64,000 bases of DNA from Loktanella sp. M215 (GTDB lineage Bacteria > Pseudomonadota > Alphaproteobacteria > Rhodobacterales > Rhodobacteraceae), in NCBI RefSeq assembly GCF_021735925.1, contig NZ_WMEA01000001.1, positions 1,828,001-1,892,000 on the forward strand, given 5' to 3'. Made by a program: the position numbers and the translations under genes. Positions 26,787-36,523 of this stretch are shown here, piece after piece. Positions within the stretch are counted from its first letter, which is position 1; every line of letters starts with the position of its first letter. The notes below the pieces were generated by a model, which saw nothing but the letters and a program-made list of their open reading frames with translations, was not told where the DNA came from and ran no database searches.

Positions 26787-27850
26787 TGCTGTGCCTTTCC
26801 GGCGTTGTCGAAAAAGAAGCGCACCATTTCGGCGCTGGCATCGGGGCCCCTGGCGTCCGTATAGCTGCCACCGGGCTGACCGCCGGACCACGCGTGACCC
26901 AAGCCGTCGACGGTCCAGTATTCCAGCATCTCGCGCCCTTGCATGTCGGCAGCGCTGCGCAGGTGCCAGCCGCGGCCATTTGTGGTGCCATTGGCCTCGG
27001 TCTCGATCGTCTGGGCGGCACCGGTCAGGGCGTGGGCGGCGATGCGCTGACCGTTCACCGGGTTGACGGTGCTGTCGGCTGTGCCGTGAAACACGATCGT
27101 CGGGATGCCGGGACCGGTGGGGGCGGCCACGTCGGCGCCCTGACCGCCCATCGCGGCAAAGGCCGACGGCACATCTCGCGCGGCAGAATAGGGAAGGCCC
27201 GAATGCGCACCCACGGCAGAGAAGACGTCGCCATAGGTCTGCCCGAGGATCACCGCCATCGCGGCCCCTGCCGACAGACCGGCCACGAAGGTCCGGTCAG
27301 CGGAGATGCCATGCTGTTCGGCGATCTGCCGGGTCATGCCGGCGATGATCGCGGGTTCGCCCTTGTCGCGCAGCTGGTCGCCGCGGCTGAACCAGTTCCA
27401 GCAGGACTGCGCATTGTCGCCGCGCGATTGCTGGGGGTAGAGGACGATGAAGCCGTCCCGGTCGGCCAGCGCATTCATGCCCGTGCCCGCGGCGAAATCC
27501 GCAGGGTTCTGCGTGCAGCCATGCAGCATCACGACCAGACCGGTGGCCCCATCGGCGGCACTCGCAGGGACATGCACCAGATAATCGCGGTGACCGGTGG
27601 CGCCGGTATAGGTGCCCGGAGTCATCGTATGCGCCACCGTTCCGGCACCGGCCATGCCGGCCAAGCCCGCCAGTCCGGTCATGGACGGCATCTTTGGCAT
27701 TTGCGGCATGGTCCAGTTCGCCTGCGGCGTGGACGATCCGCCGGGCATCAGCCCGTGTTGCGCCAGCGTGCGGCTGACGAGGTCATTGGCGGCGGCAAGA
27801 CGTGCGTCACCGGTCGCGGGGTGCTGCGCACCTGCGTTGAATTTGAACAT
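26783..27850 (-). CDS. PHB-depolymerase-family esterase (LpqC-like)
   Basis: A 355-residue alpha/beta-hydrolase of the polyhydroxybutyrate-depolymerase/feruloyl esterase type. The first ~75 residues are low complexity (MPQMPKMPSM, then Gly/Ala/Met-rich) with no classical signal peptide. The catalytic domain has VMLHGCTQNPADFA (oxyanion), GLSAGAAMA (Ser193), FHGTADSTVNP (Asp259) and GLGHAWSGG (His319). It may act on intracellular polyhydroxyalkanoate granules or other polyesters; no other pha genes are in view. It is the second gene after a ribbon-helix-helix regulator, 39 bases downstream of it. Confidence 0.87.
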   Translation of the reverse strand: MFKFNAGAQHPATGDARLAAANDLVSRTLAQHGLMPGGSSTPQANWTMPQMPKMPSMTGLAGLAGMAGAGTVAHTMTPGTYTGATGHRDYLVHVPASAADGATGLVVMLHGCTQNPADFAAGTGMNALADRDGFIVLYPQQSRGDNAQSCWNWFSRGDQLRDKGEPAIIAGMTRQIAEQHGISADRTFVAGLSAGAAMAVILGQTYGDVFSAVGAHSGLPYSAARDVPSAFAAMGGQGADVAAPTGPGIPTIVFHGTADSTVNPVNGQRIAAHALTGAAQTIETEANGTTNGRGWHLRSAADMQGREMLEYWTVDGLGHAWSGGQPGGSYTDARGPDASAEMVRFFFDNAGKAQQ

Positions 27851-27889
27851 CTGTTCGGTCCTTGTGATGGCCCTGTTGCGGGCCTGAAA

Positions 27890-28306
27890 TTACTGGATGC
27901 GAGAGGCCAGGGCGGCCTTCACCTCTGCGCTGGCCTGAAGCGCGCCCAGCACCGTGATCGACCCGATGGTGGCGAGGGCGAGATCCGGCGTCACGTCGGA
28001 CGCGATCCGGGCAAGGCCCACGACCTTGACGTGCAGCACCTCTCCGGCCTTTTGCAGGCTTTCCAGATCGGCGCGGGTATAGTCGCGCAGGCCCAGTTCC
28101 ATCGTGTGGCGTTCGATGGATTTGCTTACCGCTTCCGTATGGGTGCCAAGCTGGTTGCGGATCGCGGTCCGGATGAAGTCGGTGCGGTTCGAATAGAATC
28201 CCTCCTGCACCAGCAGGTCGATCCGGCCCAGATCGACATATCCGAGGTTGATCGTGATCTTTTCGCTGTCCGGTGTCTTGTCGCGCAGCTGTCTGACGTT
28301 GCTCAT
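27890..28306 (-). CDS. Ribbon-helix-helix (CopG-type) transcriptional regulator
   Basis: A 138-residue protein with an N-terminal RHH DNA-binding domain (EKITINLGYVDLGRIDLLV strand-helix, then FYSNRTDFIRTAIRNQL). A C-terminal region of about 90 residues includes ESLQKAGEVLHVKVVGLARI, which may sense a ligand or mediate oligomerisation. It heads the operon with the PHB-depolymerase-like esterase and C45 enzyme, so it probably controls that operon, and perhaps the divergent sorbosone-dehydrogenase-like gene. An inverted-repeat operator candidate lies at 28317-28342, 11 bases upstream of its start. Confidence 0.85.
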   Translation of the reverse strand: MSNVRQLRDKTPDSEKITINLGYVDLGRIDLLVQEGFYSNRTDFIRTAIRNQLGTHTEAVSKSIERHTMELGLRDYTRADLESLQKAGEVLHVKVVGLARIASDVTPDLALATIGSITVLGALQASAEVKAALASRIQ

Positions 28307-28316
28307 GGGTGTTTCT

Positions 28317-28342
28317 CCATCCGTGTAGATGGTATATGGATG
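28317..28342. promoter_or_regulatory. Candidate operator of the RHH regulator
   Basis: CCATC-6 bases-GATGG is followed closely by GGATG, giving three CATCC-type half-sites (the third in inverted register with the first, CATCC...GGATG). They straddle TATAT just upstream of the RHH gene. RHH proteins bind such short repeated half-sites. Confidence 0.35.
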
Positions 28343-28471
28343 TCATGAGGCTGGCCGCAACCCTCCGGAGATCTTTTGTCAAATGATCCTGCCATCCCTT
28401 GCGGTTTCGCAAGTTTGGCGATTTTATCGTGCGGTGCCGGGACGGGCACAGGATTGCAGGGGACGAGACAG

Positions 28472-29761
28472 ATGGACTTCATGGCACGGGCGACGGCACT
28501 GGTCGGCGGGACAATGGTGATGATGCGCCGCATGTCCGCCCCGCGCCAGCAGGCGGTGGGACAGTCGCCGCAGATTCCGCAGGCCAAGAAGCAGGGCCTG
28601 ATGACCCTGAAGATGCCGACCGCGCAGGGCTGGGCCAAGGGTCACGTGCCAACAACCGCACCGGGCCTCAAGGTCAATGCCTTCGCCAGCGATCTGCAGC
28701 ATCCGCGCTGGATCGAGGTGCTGCCGAACGGCGATGTGCTGATCGCCGAGGCCCTGCAGGAAGCGACGAAACCCAAGGGGCTTGTCGACCGCGCCGCACA
28801 GGCCACCATGCGGCGCGCCCGCGCGCTGGGTATCAGCGCCAACCGCATCACCCTGTGGCGCGACGCGGACGGCGACGGCGTGGCCGAAGAGCGGCATGTC
28901 TTTCTGGAAAACCAGCGGCAGCCTTTTGGCATGGCCTTGGTGAACGGCACTTTTTACGTCGGCAACACGGACGGCATCGTGGCCTTCGACTATACCGAGG
29001 GTGCCACGAAACTGACTGGACCGGGGCGCACGCTGGTGACCTTCAAGCCCGGCGGCCACTGGACCCGCAGCCTGATCGTCTCGCCTGACCGGACTAAGAT
29101 CTATGCCGGTGTCGGATCGCTCACCAACATCGGTGACGAGGGGATGGAGGCCGAGCAGGGTCGGGCCTGCATCTGGGAACTGGACCTTAAGACGGAAAAG
29201 GCGCGCATCTTCGCCTCTGGCCTGCGCAATGCGGTTGGCACGGCGTGGGAGCCGTCTACGGGCGAACTCTGGACCGTCGTGAACGAGCGCGACGGCTTGG
29301 GCGACGAGACACCGCCGGATTACCTGACGCGGGTGCAGGACGGCGGATTCTATGGCTGGCCTTATTGCTACTGGGGCAAGATCGTCGATGACCGTGTGCC
29401 GCAGGACGCAGCCTTGGTCGCCGCCGCGATCACGCCGGATTACGCGCTGGGCGGGCATACGGCGTCGCTTGGCCTGTGCTGGGTGCCGGAAGGGACCTTG
29501 CCCGGCTTTGGCGCAGGCATGGCGATCGGACAGCACGGGTCGTGGAACCGCTCGACATTGTCGGGCTACCGCCTGATCCACGTGCCGTTCAAGGACGGCA
29601 AGCCTTCGGGGCCGCCCCGCGACATCCTTTCGGGTTTTCTGTCCGAAGACGAGCGCGTGTCCTATGGTCGCCCTGTGGGGGTGACGGTCGGGGCAGATGG
29701 CAAGTCGTTGCTGATGGCCGACGACGTCGGCGATATTGTCTGGCGCGTAACCGGGGCCTGA
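28472..29761 (+). CDS. Sorbosone-dehydrogenase-like six-bladed beta-propeller protein
   Basis: A 429-residue protein of the L-sorbosone dehydrogenase / PQQ-sugar-dehydrogenase-like propeller family. Matches are FASDLQHPRWIEVLPNGDVLIAE, FYVGNTDGIVAFDY, IYAGVGSLTNIGDEG, ASGLRNAVGTAWEPSTGELWTVVNERDGLG (strongly diagnostic), and a C-terminal YGRPVGVTVGADGKSLLMADD. The N-terminus has a modest hydrophobic stretch (MDFMARATALVGGTMVMMRR) that may be an uncleaved anchor. The ATG at 28472 has CAGGGGA upstream. Probably an envelope oxidoreductase of an aldose or alcohol; cofactor and substrate are not certain. Confidence 0.85.
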   Translation: MDFMARATALVGGTMVMMRRMSAPRQQAVGQSPQIPQAKKQGLMTLKMPTAQGWAKGHVPTTAPGLKVNAFASDLQHPRWIEVLPNGDVLIAEALQEATKPKGLVDRAAQATMRRARALGISANRITLWRDADGDGVAEERHVFLENQRQPFGMALVNGTFYVGNTDGIVAFDYTEGATKLTGPGRTLVTFKPGGHWTRSLIVSPDRTKIYAGVGSLTNIGDEGMEAEQGRACIWELDLKTEKARIFASGLRNAVGTAWEPSTGELWTVVNERDGLGDETPPDYLTRVQDGGFYGWPYCYWGKIVDDRVPQDAALVAAAITPDYALGGHTASLGLCWVPEGTLPGFGAGMAIGQHGSWNRSTLSGYRLIHVPFKDGKPSGPPRDILSGFLSEDERVSYGRPVGVTVGADGKSLLMADDVGDIVWRVTGA

Positions 29762-29786
29762 TGACCCGACGGGGTTGCAGATGGCA

Positions 29787-29811
29787 AGCCAACATCTGCG
29801 CCTGGTTGGCT
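29787..29811. terminator. Possible hairpin between convergent genes
   Basis: AGCCAAC / GTTGGCT forms a seven-base stem with an 11-base loop between the propeller gene (+) and the transglutaminase gene (-). A competing stem CAGATG / CATCTG overlaps it (29778-29798). No T-run, so terminator function is weakly supported. Confidence 0.3.
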
Positions 29812-30697
29812 AGGCCGTGTCGGCTAGCGGAATGACATCGACGGACTGGCGGCTGGTCTGGCCGCCGGACCCGCGCAGGATGCCGCGGATCGGGGCCACG
29901 TCGCCATAGTCGCGACCGTAGGCCACGATGATATGCGAGGTATCGGCGATGCGGTCGTTGGTGGGATCGAACGCCAGCCACCCGGCCTGCGGCCCGCACC
30001 AGGCACGGACCCAGGCATGCATCGCATCGGCGCCCTCCAGCCGGGGTTTGCCGGGGGGCGGCTGGGTGCGCAGGTAGCCGCTGACGTAACCCGCCGGGAT
30101 GCCGATGCCGCGCAGGCAGGCGATCATGATATGGGAGAAATCCTGGCAGACGCCGTGACGCTTGGCAAAAGCCTCTGGCGCGGGGGTGTCCACCGTCGTC
30201 GCCTTGGGGTCGAACCGCATGGTCCGGTGCAGCGCATGGCCGATCGCCACAATGGCCTGCGCAACATCCATGCCGACCGTGACCTGCGCATGGGCGAAGT
30301 CGGTCATCGCTGACGTCAGTGGCACGCGGTCGGATGCGGCCGTGAAATGGACCGGACTGTCCGGCCCCATGTCGCGGCAGGCGGCGATCGTCTGTGGCAG
30401 CACGTCCAACGCGACGGCCCCTGCGGGCGCAAGGCCACTCGTCCTGCGTTCGACACGGGCCTGCACCGACACCTCGACCCCGCCGTGGGGCGCGTCGAGC
30501 GCGAATTCCACCACGGGATTGCCGAAGAAATCGACTCGGTCGCGCCGGTCTTCCGGTGGGGGCGAGAGGGTCATCAACCCGGCGACCAGCCGTTGTTCCG
30601 GTCCCAGATCGCGCGGCATCACGCAGACGACATGACGCCCGGTCGAAGCTTCGCCCGCGTAGTCCGTGGCGATAATCAGGCGAATGTCATAGATCAT
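29810..30697 (-). CDS. Transglutaminase-like cysteine protease domain protein
   Basis: A 295-residue protein with an N-terminal bacterial-transglutaminase-associated beta region (about 1-100) and a transglutaminase-like core. The catalytic triad is visible: Cys184 (HGVCQDFSHI), His227 (MHAWVRAWC) and Asp244 (AFDPTNDR). Members of COG1305 in this setting are thought to be peptidases or amidotransferases. It is the third gene of an operon after the ATP-grasp/Alpha-E protein (five-base gap) and the transglutaminase-DUF2126 protein. The set is widespread in bacteria but, as far as I know, its product is uncharacterised. Confidence 0.9.
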   Translation of the reverse strand: MIYDIRLIIATDYAGEASTGRHVVCVMPRDLGPEQRLVAGLMTLSPPPEDRRDRVDFFGNPVVEFALDAPHGGVEVSVQARVERRTSGLAPAGAVALDVLPQTIAACRDMGPDSPVHFTAASDRVPLTSAMTDFAHAQVTVGMDVAQAIVAIGHALHRTMRFDPKATTVDTPAPEAFAKRHGVCQDFSHIMIACLRGIGIPAGYVSGYLRTQPPPGKPRLEGADAMHAWVRAWCGPQAGWLAFDPTNDRIADTSHIIVAYGRDYGDVAPIRGILRGSGGQTSRQSVDVIPLADTA

Positions 30698-30702
30698 CGG
30701 GG

Positions 30703-33132
30703 TCAGTGCAGAAAGGCGGCGTTGAGCGTGATCGACAGCCCCAGCACATCTGACAGGGCCGCGTCGAGGGCGGCTGTATCCAGCGTTTCCACCGTATGCA
30801 CCGCAAAGGCGGTTTGCAGGGTCCGCACGCTGCGTTCGAAATCGGTCATGTGACCCAACGGCGCATCGGCGGTCAGGTCGGTTACGCGCGCCAGAAGGGT
30901 GTCGAGTTGGAACCGGACAGCCCGCGGGTTCAGCGGATCCAGCGCCAACAGGTCGATGACCGTGTCACGGCTTGTCACCATGGCATAGCGCTGGCGGTGG
31001 ACGATGACGCTGTCGCCGATCTCGACCGCAAGGTCGAGGGCGCCGTCCGGCGCCTCTGGGTCGGCCAGGCGGGCCAGAAGGCCGAGCGTCATGGCCGCCC
31101 GTTCCAGCGCGCGGCCAATGGCCAGAAACTGCCAGCCGGCGGTGCGATACATGTTGTCATGGGTCAGACCCGAAAATCCCGCCACCTTGCGCAGCAGGAT
31201 GCCGGTGGCCAGTGCAGCGTCGTCACCGGCTTTCGTTGTGCCCTGCATCTTGGCCAAGGTCTTGTCCATGTCCGTCAGGGCGGCCCAGCCATCGACGCTG
31301 AATCGGTCACGGATCTGGCTGGCGGAATGGACTGCGGCGGCCAGCGTTCGGCGCAGACCCTTGGGGATTGCGCGATCCGTCTTGATCCCGTGTCTGCCAA
31401 GGTGGGTGCGGATTGCATCCAGCAAAGGACCGGACGCCCCCTCTGACCGGCGGCCGTGGTAGGACCGCAGCAGGCGCAACTGACCCTCTGTCCGTTCGAT
31501 ATAGCGGCCCAGCCAGAACAGGTTGTCGGCGGCGCGGCTTGGCAGCGCCTCTGCCGTGGCGCGGCGGAATTGGCCATCGCCGGTGCGCGGCAACAGTGTC
31601 GGCGTCGCAACCGGCGCGTCGGACACCACCCAGACATCGGCCACGGCACCGCCGCGCCGCATTGACACCGCAGAGGTGTCAGCGCCGCTGCCGATCCGAG
31701 CAAAGCCGCCCGGCATGACGTGCCAGCCCTGCGGGCCGCGTGCCAGAAACACCCGCAGCGTCATGGGCCGCGGGACCAGCGCGCCATCCTCGTAGACCGG
31801 GGTGGTGGACAGGGTCACAAGCTCTTTCGCCATCAAGTCGGCAGCATTGTCCGCCAGCCAGGGGCCGATCTGCGTGTCGTCCGTGCCCGTCAGGATACCG
31901 CCGATCGCGTGGGGGGCCTGCGTCTCGTAGGGCATGCGGGTCGCGAGAGCGGGACCGATCATCATGCGCGATGCATGCCTGTTGACGTGCGCCAGCTCTT
32001 TCGTCTGTCCGCACCACCAGGTGGCGACGTTCGGCAACATCAGATCAGCCCCGGTCAGGACGCGGCTGATCGCGGGCAGGAATGCCATGAGGGCCTGCGT
32101 TTCAAGGACCCCGGCCCCCAGGGCGTTGACCATCGTGACCTGGCCCTGTCGGATCGCCGACATGAGGCCCGGCGTGCCAAGGTGGCTGTCGCGGCGCAGT
32201 TCAAGCGGGTCGGACCAGATGCCGTCCATGCGCCGCCATAACACCTCGATCGGGATCAGGCCCTTGACGGTGCGCACCTTCAGGCCGCCGTCGGCGACGG
32301 TCAGATCGCCGCCTTCCAGCAGGGACAGGCCAAGGTAGCGGGCGATATAGGCCTGTTCGTAGTAGGTGTCGGTCAAGGGCCCCGGCGTCAGGATCGCGGC
32401 GCGGCTGGCGTCGTTCGTCTTCAGCCCGGTCAGGGCGGACCGGAAATCCTTAAAGAACCCGGCGAGCCGTTGCACATTGGCCTGGGCGTAAAGCTCGGGA
32501 AAGACGTGGGTCGTGGCGATCCGGTTTTCCAATGCGAACCCGGCACCGGAGGGTGCGTCCGTCAGGTCCTGCAGCACCCACCAGCGCCCGTCGGGACCGC
32601 GCCCAAGTTCGAACGCGCAGAAGTGCAGGAAATGGCCGCCGCGTGGGGCCACACCCACCATGGGCCGCAACCATTCGGGGTTGGAGGCCACGAGTTGCGC
32701 CGGCAGGTGACCGTCGGCAACGAGGCGGTTCGGGCCATAAAGGTCGGCCACCACCTGTTCCATCAGGTTGGCACGCTGGACAAGACCGGCGCTGATGGTG
32801 GTCCAGTCGGACTGGGACAGCACGACCGGGACCGGGCTATACGGCCAGTCCCGCGTTGCGGCCGTCGCATCGCCATACTTGCGAAAGAAGACGCCCGCAT
32901 CGGCCAGATGCTGTTCGCCGCGCGCGAAATCCGCCGCGATCTGGGCGGGGGGCAGGGCCGACAGATGGTCGATCAGTGGCGCCCAACCCGGCCGCATCCG
33001 GCCCGTGGCATCGCATAATTCGTCCGGCACACCGGGCAGGGTGCGGTAGCTGTCGAACAATTCGCCCCTGTCCGCCGCCCCGGCGGGCGTCACAGTCCCG
33101 GTTTTCGGCGCAGGTCCAGCGTCATGGGGCAT
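30703..33132 (-). CDS. Circularly permuted ATP-grasp plus Alpha-E domain protein
   Basis: An 809-residue fusion. About 1-470 is the circularly permuted type 2 ATP-grasp domain (formerly DUF404/407), shown by [66 protein letters not shown] and NVATWWCGQ. About 490-800 is the Alpha-E domain (formerly DUF403), shown by [22 protein letters not shown] (the E-R motif) and [17 protein letters not shown]. The family is predicted to be an ATP-dependent amide ligase. Its 5' end overlaps the upstream transglutaminase-DUF2126 gene by 43 bases, so the two are translationally coupled. Substrate unknown. Confidence 0.92.
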   Translation of the reverse strand: MPHDAGPAPKTGTVTPAGAADRGELFDSYRTLPGVPDELCDATGRMRPGWAPLIDHLSALPPAQIAADFARGEQHLADAGVFFRKYGDATAATRDWPYSPVPVVLSQSDWTTISAGLVQRANLMEQVVADLYGPNRLVADGHLPAQLVASNPEWLRPMVGVAPRGGHFLHFCAFELGRGPDGRWWVLQDLTDAPSGAGFALENRIATTHVFPELYAQANVQRLAGFFKDFRSALTGLKTNDASRAAILTPGPLTDTYYEQAYIARYLGLSLLEGGDLTVADGGLKVRTVKGLIPIEVLWRRMDGIWSDPLELRRDSHLGTPGLMSAIRQGQVTMVNALGAGVLETQALMAFLPAISRVLTGADLMLPNVATWWCGQTKELAHVNRHASRMMIGPALATRMPYETQAPHAIGGILTGTDDTQIGPWLADNAADLMAKELVTLSTTPVYEDGALVPRPMTLRVFLARGPQGWHVMPGGFARIGSGADTSAVSMRRGGAVADVWVVSDAPVATPTLLPRTGDGQFRRATAEALPSRAADNLFWLGRYIERTEGQLRLLRSYHGRRSEGASGPLLDAIRTHLGRHGIKTDRAIPKGLRRTLAAAVHSASQIRDRFSVDGWAALTDMDKTLAKMQGTTKAGDDAALATGILLRKVAGFSGLTHDNMYRTAGWQFLAIGRALERAAMTLGLLARLADPEAPDGALDLAVEIGDSVIVHRQRYAMVTSRDTVIDLLALDPLNPRAVRFQLDTLLARVTDLTADAPLGHMTDFERSVRTLQTAFAVHTVETLDTAALDAALSDVLGLSITLNAAFLH

Positions 33133-36100
33133 GAGGGATGAGGCGCCTCGGATACGGGTTCATAGTCACCGGCAGTATGGCCATGCGGTTCGAAACGGGC
33201 AAGGCGGCGGGCCTCTGCCTCGTTTCCGTTGACAGGGAATGTATCATAATTGCGCCCCCCCGGATGTGCGACATGGTAGGTGCAGCCGCCAATCGCGCGG
33301 CCTGTCCAGGTGTCATAGATGTCGAACCTCAAGGGCGCGTTAACTGGCAACTTCGGATGCAGTGCAAGCGGCGGTTGCCACGCCTTGAAACGCACCGCAG
33401 CCACGCTCTCGCCGTTCTTGCCGGTCGGTTGCATCGGCATCATCCGCTGGTTGCAGGTGACCGTATAGCGGCCCGGATCGGTCGCGGTCAGCTTGGCCTG
33501 CAGGCGTTCGACGGAACTGTCCGTATAGCGCACGGTGCCGCCAATGGCGCCGGTTTCGCCCATGACGTGCCAGGGTTCCAGCGCCTGACGGATTTCCAGA
33601 TTGACGCCATCCACGTTGACTTCGCCGCAGAAGGGGAAACGGAACTCGGCCTGCGCCTTGAACCAGTCGGGGTCCAGATCAAAACCATGCTGTTTGAGGT
33701 CGGAAAGGACGTCGAGAAAGTCCTGCCACACCATTTCGGGCAACATGAACCGATCCAGCAGCGTGGTGCCCCAGCGGGTCAGGTTGCCCTTGATCGGGGC
33801 CTTCCACATCCGCGCGATCAGGGCGCGGATCAGCAGTTGCTGGGCAAGGCTCATGCGCGGGTTGGGCGGCATCTCGAAACCCCGAAACTCGACCAGACCC
33901 AGACGGCCTGTGGGACCGTCGGGGGAATAGAGCTTGTCGATGCAGATCTCGGCCCGGTGGGTGTTGCCGGTCACGTCCACCAGCAGGTTGCGCAGCAGGC
34001 GGTCGGTCAGCCACGGCGCGGGCACGTCGCCTTCTTCAGGCGTCCTGATCTGGTCAAGCGCGATTTCCAGCTCATACAGGCTGTCCATCCGCGCCTCGTC
34101 GATGCGGGGGGCCTGCGAGGTCGGGCCGATGAACATGCCGGAGAAGAGATAGGACAGTGACGGATGCCGCTGCCAGTGCAGGATGATCGACCGCATCAGG
34201 TCGGGGCGGCGCAGGAAGGGGCTGTCGGCGGGGGTGACGCCGCCGACGACGACGTGGTTGCCGCCGCCGGTGCCGGTGTGGCGGCCGTCGATCATGAACT
34301 TGTCGGCGCCAAGGCGCAGTTGACGCGCCTCTTCATAGACCACCTCTGTCGTGTTCACGACGTCGTCCCAGGTGTGGGCGGGGTGGATGTTAACCTCGAT
34401 CACGCCGGGGTCGGGGGCGACGCGGATCACGTTCAAGCGCGGGTCGGACGGCGGGCCGTAGCCTTCGATATGGACCGGCACGCCCAGCTTCTTCGCGGCT
34501 GCCTCGGCGGCGGCGACGAGTTCAAGGTAATCCTCGACCTCCTCGACCGGGGGCATGAAGATGCACAGCCGCCCGTCGCGGGGTTCGACCGATACGGCGG
34601 TGCGGACCTTGCCTTTCAGATCGCTGATGACCTGTTCGGTGCGGTCCTGCACCGGCTCGGACGCGGTGAAATGCGCGCGGGCCTGACGGGATTCCTCGTC
34701 CGCCTCCTCGGTCTTGTCGACGCGGTAGGTGGGCAGCGGGCCACGATCCTGCATCGGATCGCCGACAATGACGTGGGGATAGGACGCCTCGGGGATATGC
34801 TCCAGCGTGCCCAGTGGCAGGCGGTAGCCGACGGGGCTGTCGCCGGGGACAAGGAACAGATGACCGCGCCGCATGTCCCAGACTTCGGACAGCCATTGCG
34901 ACTTGGCGCGTGCCTGCCATTTCTGCACCGGCAGGACATAGCCGGACGGCTCCGTCAGGCCACGTTCAAAGACGCGGGCCATGCGGGTGCGGGCCTCTGC
35001 GTCCTTCAACTCGTTGTTTTCCGGGGTCACGTTGATCGGCAGGTTCGCTTCCTTCAGCAACCAGTCGGCGGGGTCTTCGAAGGCGGGGATCACGTTTGCG
35101 GACGGCACGCCCAGCGTTTCGGCCATGCTTTGCAGGACGGCTTGCGCCTGTTCCTTGGTCGCACCTGTGGCATCTTCGGCGGCGATCAGGTCGGGGTCGG
35201 TCCAGATCGGCGATCCGTCGCGACGCCAGTAGAGAGAGAAGGTCCAGCGCGGCAGCGTCTCGCCCGGGTACCATTTGCCTTGGCCGTAGTGCAGGAACCC
35301 GCCGGGGGCGAAGCGATCCTGCAACCGGCGGATCAGCTTGTCGGCAAAGATGCGTTTGGTGGGGCCGACGGCGCCGGTGTTCCATTCCTCCGCTTCGAAG
35401 TCGTCGATGGACACGAAAGTCGGCTCTCCGCCCATCGTCAGGCGGACGTCCCCATCCTCCAGCGCCTTGTCGACGGTGTGGCCAAGGGCGTTCAGCTTCT
35501 CCCATGCGGCGTCCGAGAAAGGCTTGGTGATGCGCGGATGCTCTGCCACGCGGGTGACGGTCATGTCGAAGTTGAAGGTGACCTCGGCAAAGCTCGCCAT
35601 GCCGGAGATGGGTGCGGCGTTGCTGTAATGCGGTGTCGCGGCCAGTGGGATGTGGCTTTCGCCGGTCAAAAGGCCAGATGTCGGATCAAGGCCGACCCAG
35701 CCGGCACCCGGCAGATAGACCTCGCACCAGGCGTGCAGGTCGGTAAAGTCGTTCTCGGTTCCCTGCGGACCCGATACGGCCTTCAGGTCGGGCTTCAACT
35801 GGATCAGGTAGCCGGACACGAACCGCGCCGCCAGCCCCAGATGCCGCAGCAGGTTCACCAGCAGCCACGATGTGTCGCGGCAGGACCCCTTTGCCAGTTG
35901 CAGAGTCTCTTCCGGCGTTTGCACGCCGGGTTCCATGCGGACGATGTATCCGATGTCTGCCGCCAGCCGCGCGTTCAGTCCGACGACGAAGTCGATGGTG
36001 CGCTGCGGGTCGCGCGAGATGCTGTTCAGGTAATCCGTGAACAATGGCCCCTCGTCGTGGGTCCGCATGTAGATCGACAGGTCGTCGCTGATCGCCTCTG

Positions 36101-36419
36101 GGTAGGTGAAGGGAAATTCCTGCGCGCTGTCTTCGACGAAGAAGTCGAAGGGATTGTAGACGCTCATGTCCGCGACGACATCGACCTCGATCTTAAATTC
36201 GGTGACCGGGTCCGGGAAGACATAGCGCGCCTGCCAGTTGCCGTAGGCGTCTTGCTGGTAATTCACGAAGTGGTTTGCCGGCGTGACCTTCAGGCTGTGG
36301 CTCAGGACCGGAGTGCGGCTGTGGGGCGCGGGCCGCAGGCGGATGATCTGCGGGCCAAGCGTCACGGGGCGGTCGTATTTGTAATGGGTCAGGTGGCGGA
36401 TCGCGGCGAGGATCGACAT
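33090..36419 (-). CDS. Transglutaminase-DUF2126 putative amidoligase
   Basis: A 1109-residue protein. Residues ~1-290 are a transglutaminase-like protease domain with Cys180 ([10 protein letters not shown]), His229 (DLHAWCEVY) and Asp245 (GLDPTSG). The remaining ~800 residues match DUF2126, annotated in Pfam as a putative amidoligase; recognisable pieces are [46 protein letters not shown] and [16 protein letters not shown]. One polypeptide thus joins a predicted peptide-cleaving and a predicted peptide-forming domain. The ATG at 36419 has GAAAGG upstream; a TTG two codons earlier is possible. First gene of the operon. Confidence 0.92.
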   Translation of the reverse strand: MSILAAIRHLTHYKYDRPVTLGPQIIRLRPAPHSRTPVLSHSLKVTPANHFVNYQQDAYGNWQARYVFPDPVTEFKIEVDVVADMSVYNPFDFFVEDSAQEFPFTYPEAISDDLSIYMRTHDEGPLFTDYLNSISRDPQRTIDFVVGLNARLAADIGYIVRMEPGVQTPEETLQLAKGSCRDTSWLLVNLLRHLGLAARFVSGYLIQLKPDLKAVSGPQGTENDFTDLHAWCEVYLPGAGWVGLDPTSGLLTGESHIPLAATPHYSNAAPISGMASFAEVTFNFDMTVTRVAEHPRITKPFSDAAWEKLNALGHTVDKALEDGDVRLTMGGEPTFVSIDDFEAEEWNTGAVGPTKRIFADKLIRRLQDRFAPGGFLHYGQGKWYPGETLPRWTFSLYWRRDGSPIWTDPDLIAAEDATGATKEQAQAVLQSMAETLGVPSANVIPAFEDPADWLLKEANLPINVTPENNELKDAEARTRMARVFERGLTEPSGYVLPVQKWQARAKSQWLSEVWDMRRGHLFLVPGDSPVGYRLPLGTLEHIPEASYPHVIVGDPMQDRGPLPTYRVDKTEEADEESRQARAHFTASEPVQDRTEQVISDLKGKVRTAVSVEPRDGRLCIFMPPVEEVEDYLELVAAAEAAAKKLGVPVHIEGYGPPSDPRLNVIRVAPDPGVIEVNIHPAHTWDDVVNTTEVVYEEARQLRLGADKFMIDGRHTGTGGGNHVVVGGVTPADSPFLRRPDLMRSIILHWQRHPSLSYLFSGMFIGPTSQAPRIDEARMDSLYELEIALDQIRTPEEGDVPAPWLTDRLLRNLLVDVTGNTHRAEICIDKLYSPDGPTGRLGLVEFRGFEMPPNPRMSLAQQLLIRALIARMWKAPIKGNLTRWGTTLLDRFMLPEMVWQDFLDVLSDLKQHGFDLDPDWFKAQAEFRFPFCGEVNVDGVNLEIRQALEPWHVMGETGAIGGTVRYTDSSVERLQAKLTATDPGRYTVTCNQRMMPMQPTGKNGESVAAVRFKAWQPPLALHPKLPVNAPLRFDIYDTWTGRAIGGCTYHVAHPGGRNYDTFPVNGNEAEARRLARFEPHGHTAGDYEPVSEAPHPSCPMTLDLRRKPGL

Positions 36420-36523
36420 GGGCAACCTTTCGTAACAGTTAACGCAAACTGTCCCACGATGTGCCCCGCACCTCCACCCGCATAATGTGAAAACGCGGGC
36501 AGGGGTGTCAAAGTGCCTAAAAA

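Noticed and set aside
27890..28306. The RHH protein as an antitoxin
   Set aside because: No toxin-like partner is adjacent; the operon partners are metabolic enzymes, and the C-terminal region is too long for a typical antitoxin tail.
34164..36485. A 773-codon open frame on the plus strand opposite the DUF2126 gene
   Set aside because: Antisense shadow of a recognised gene; composition and lack of motifs argue against coding.
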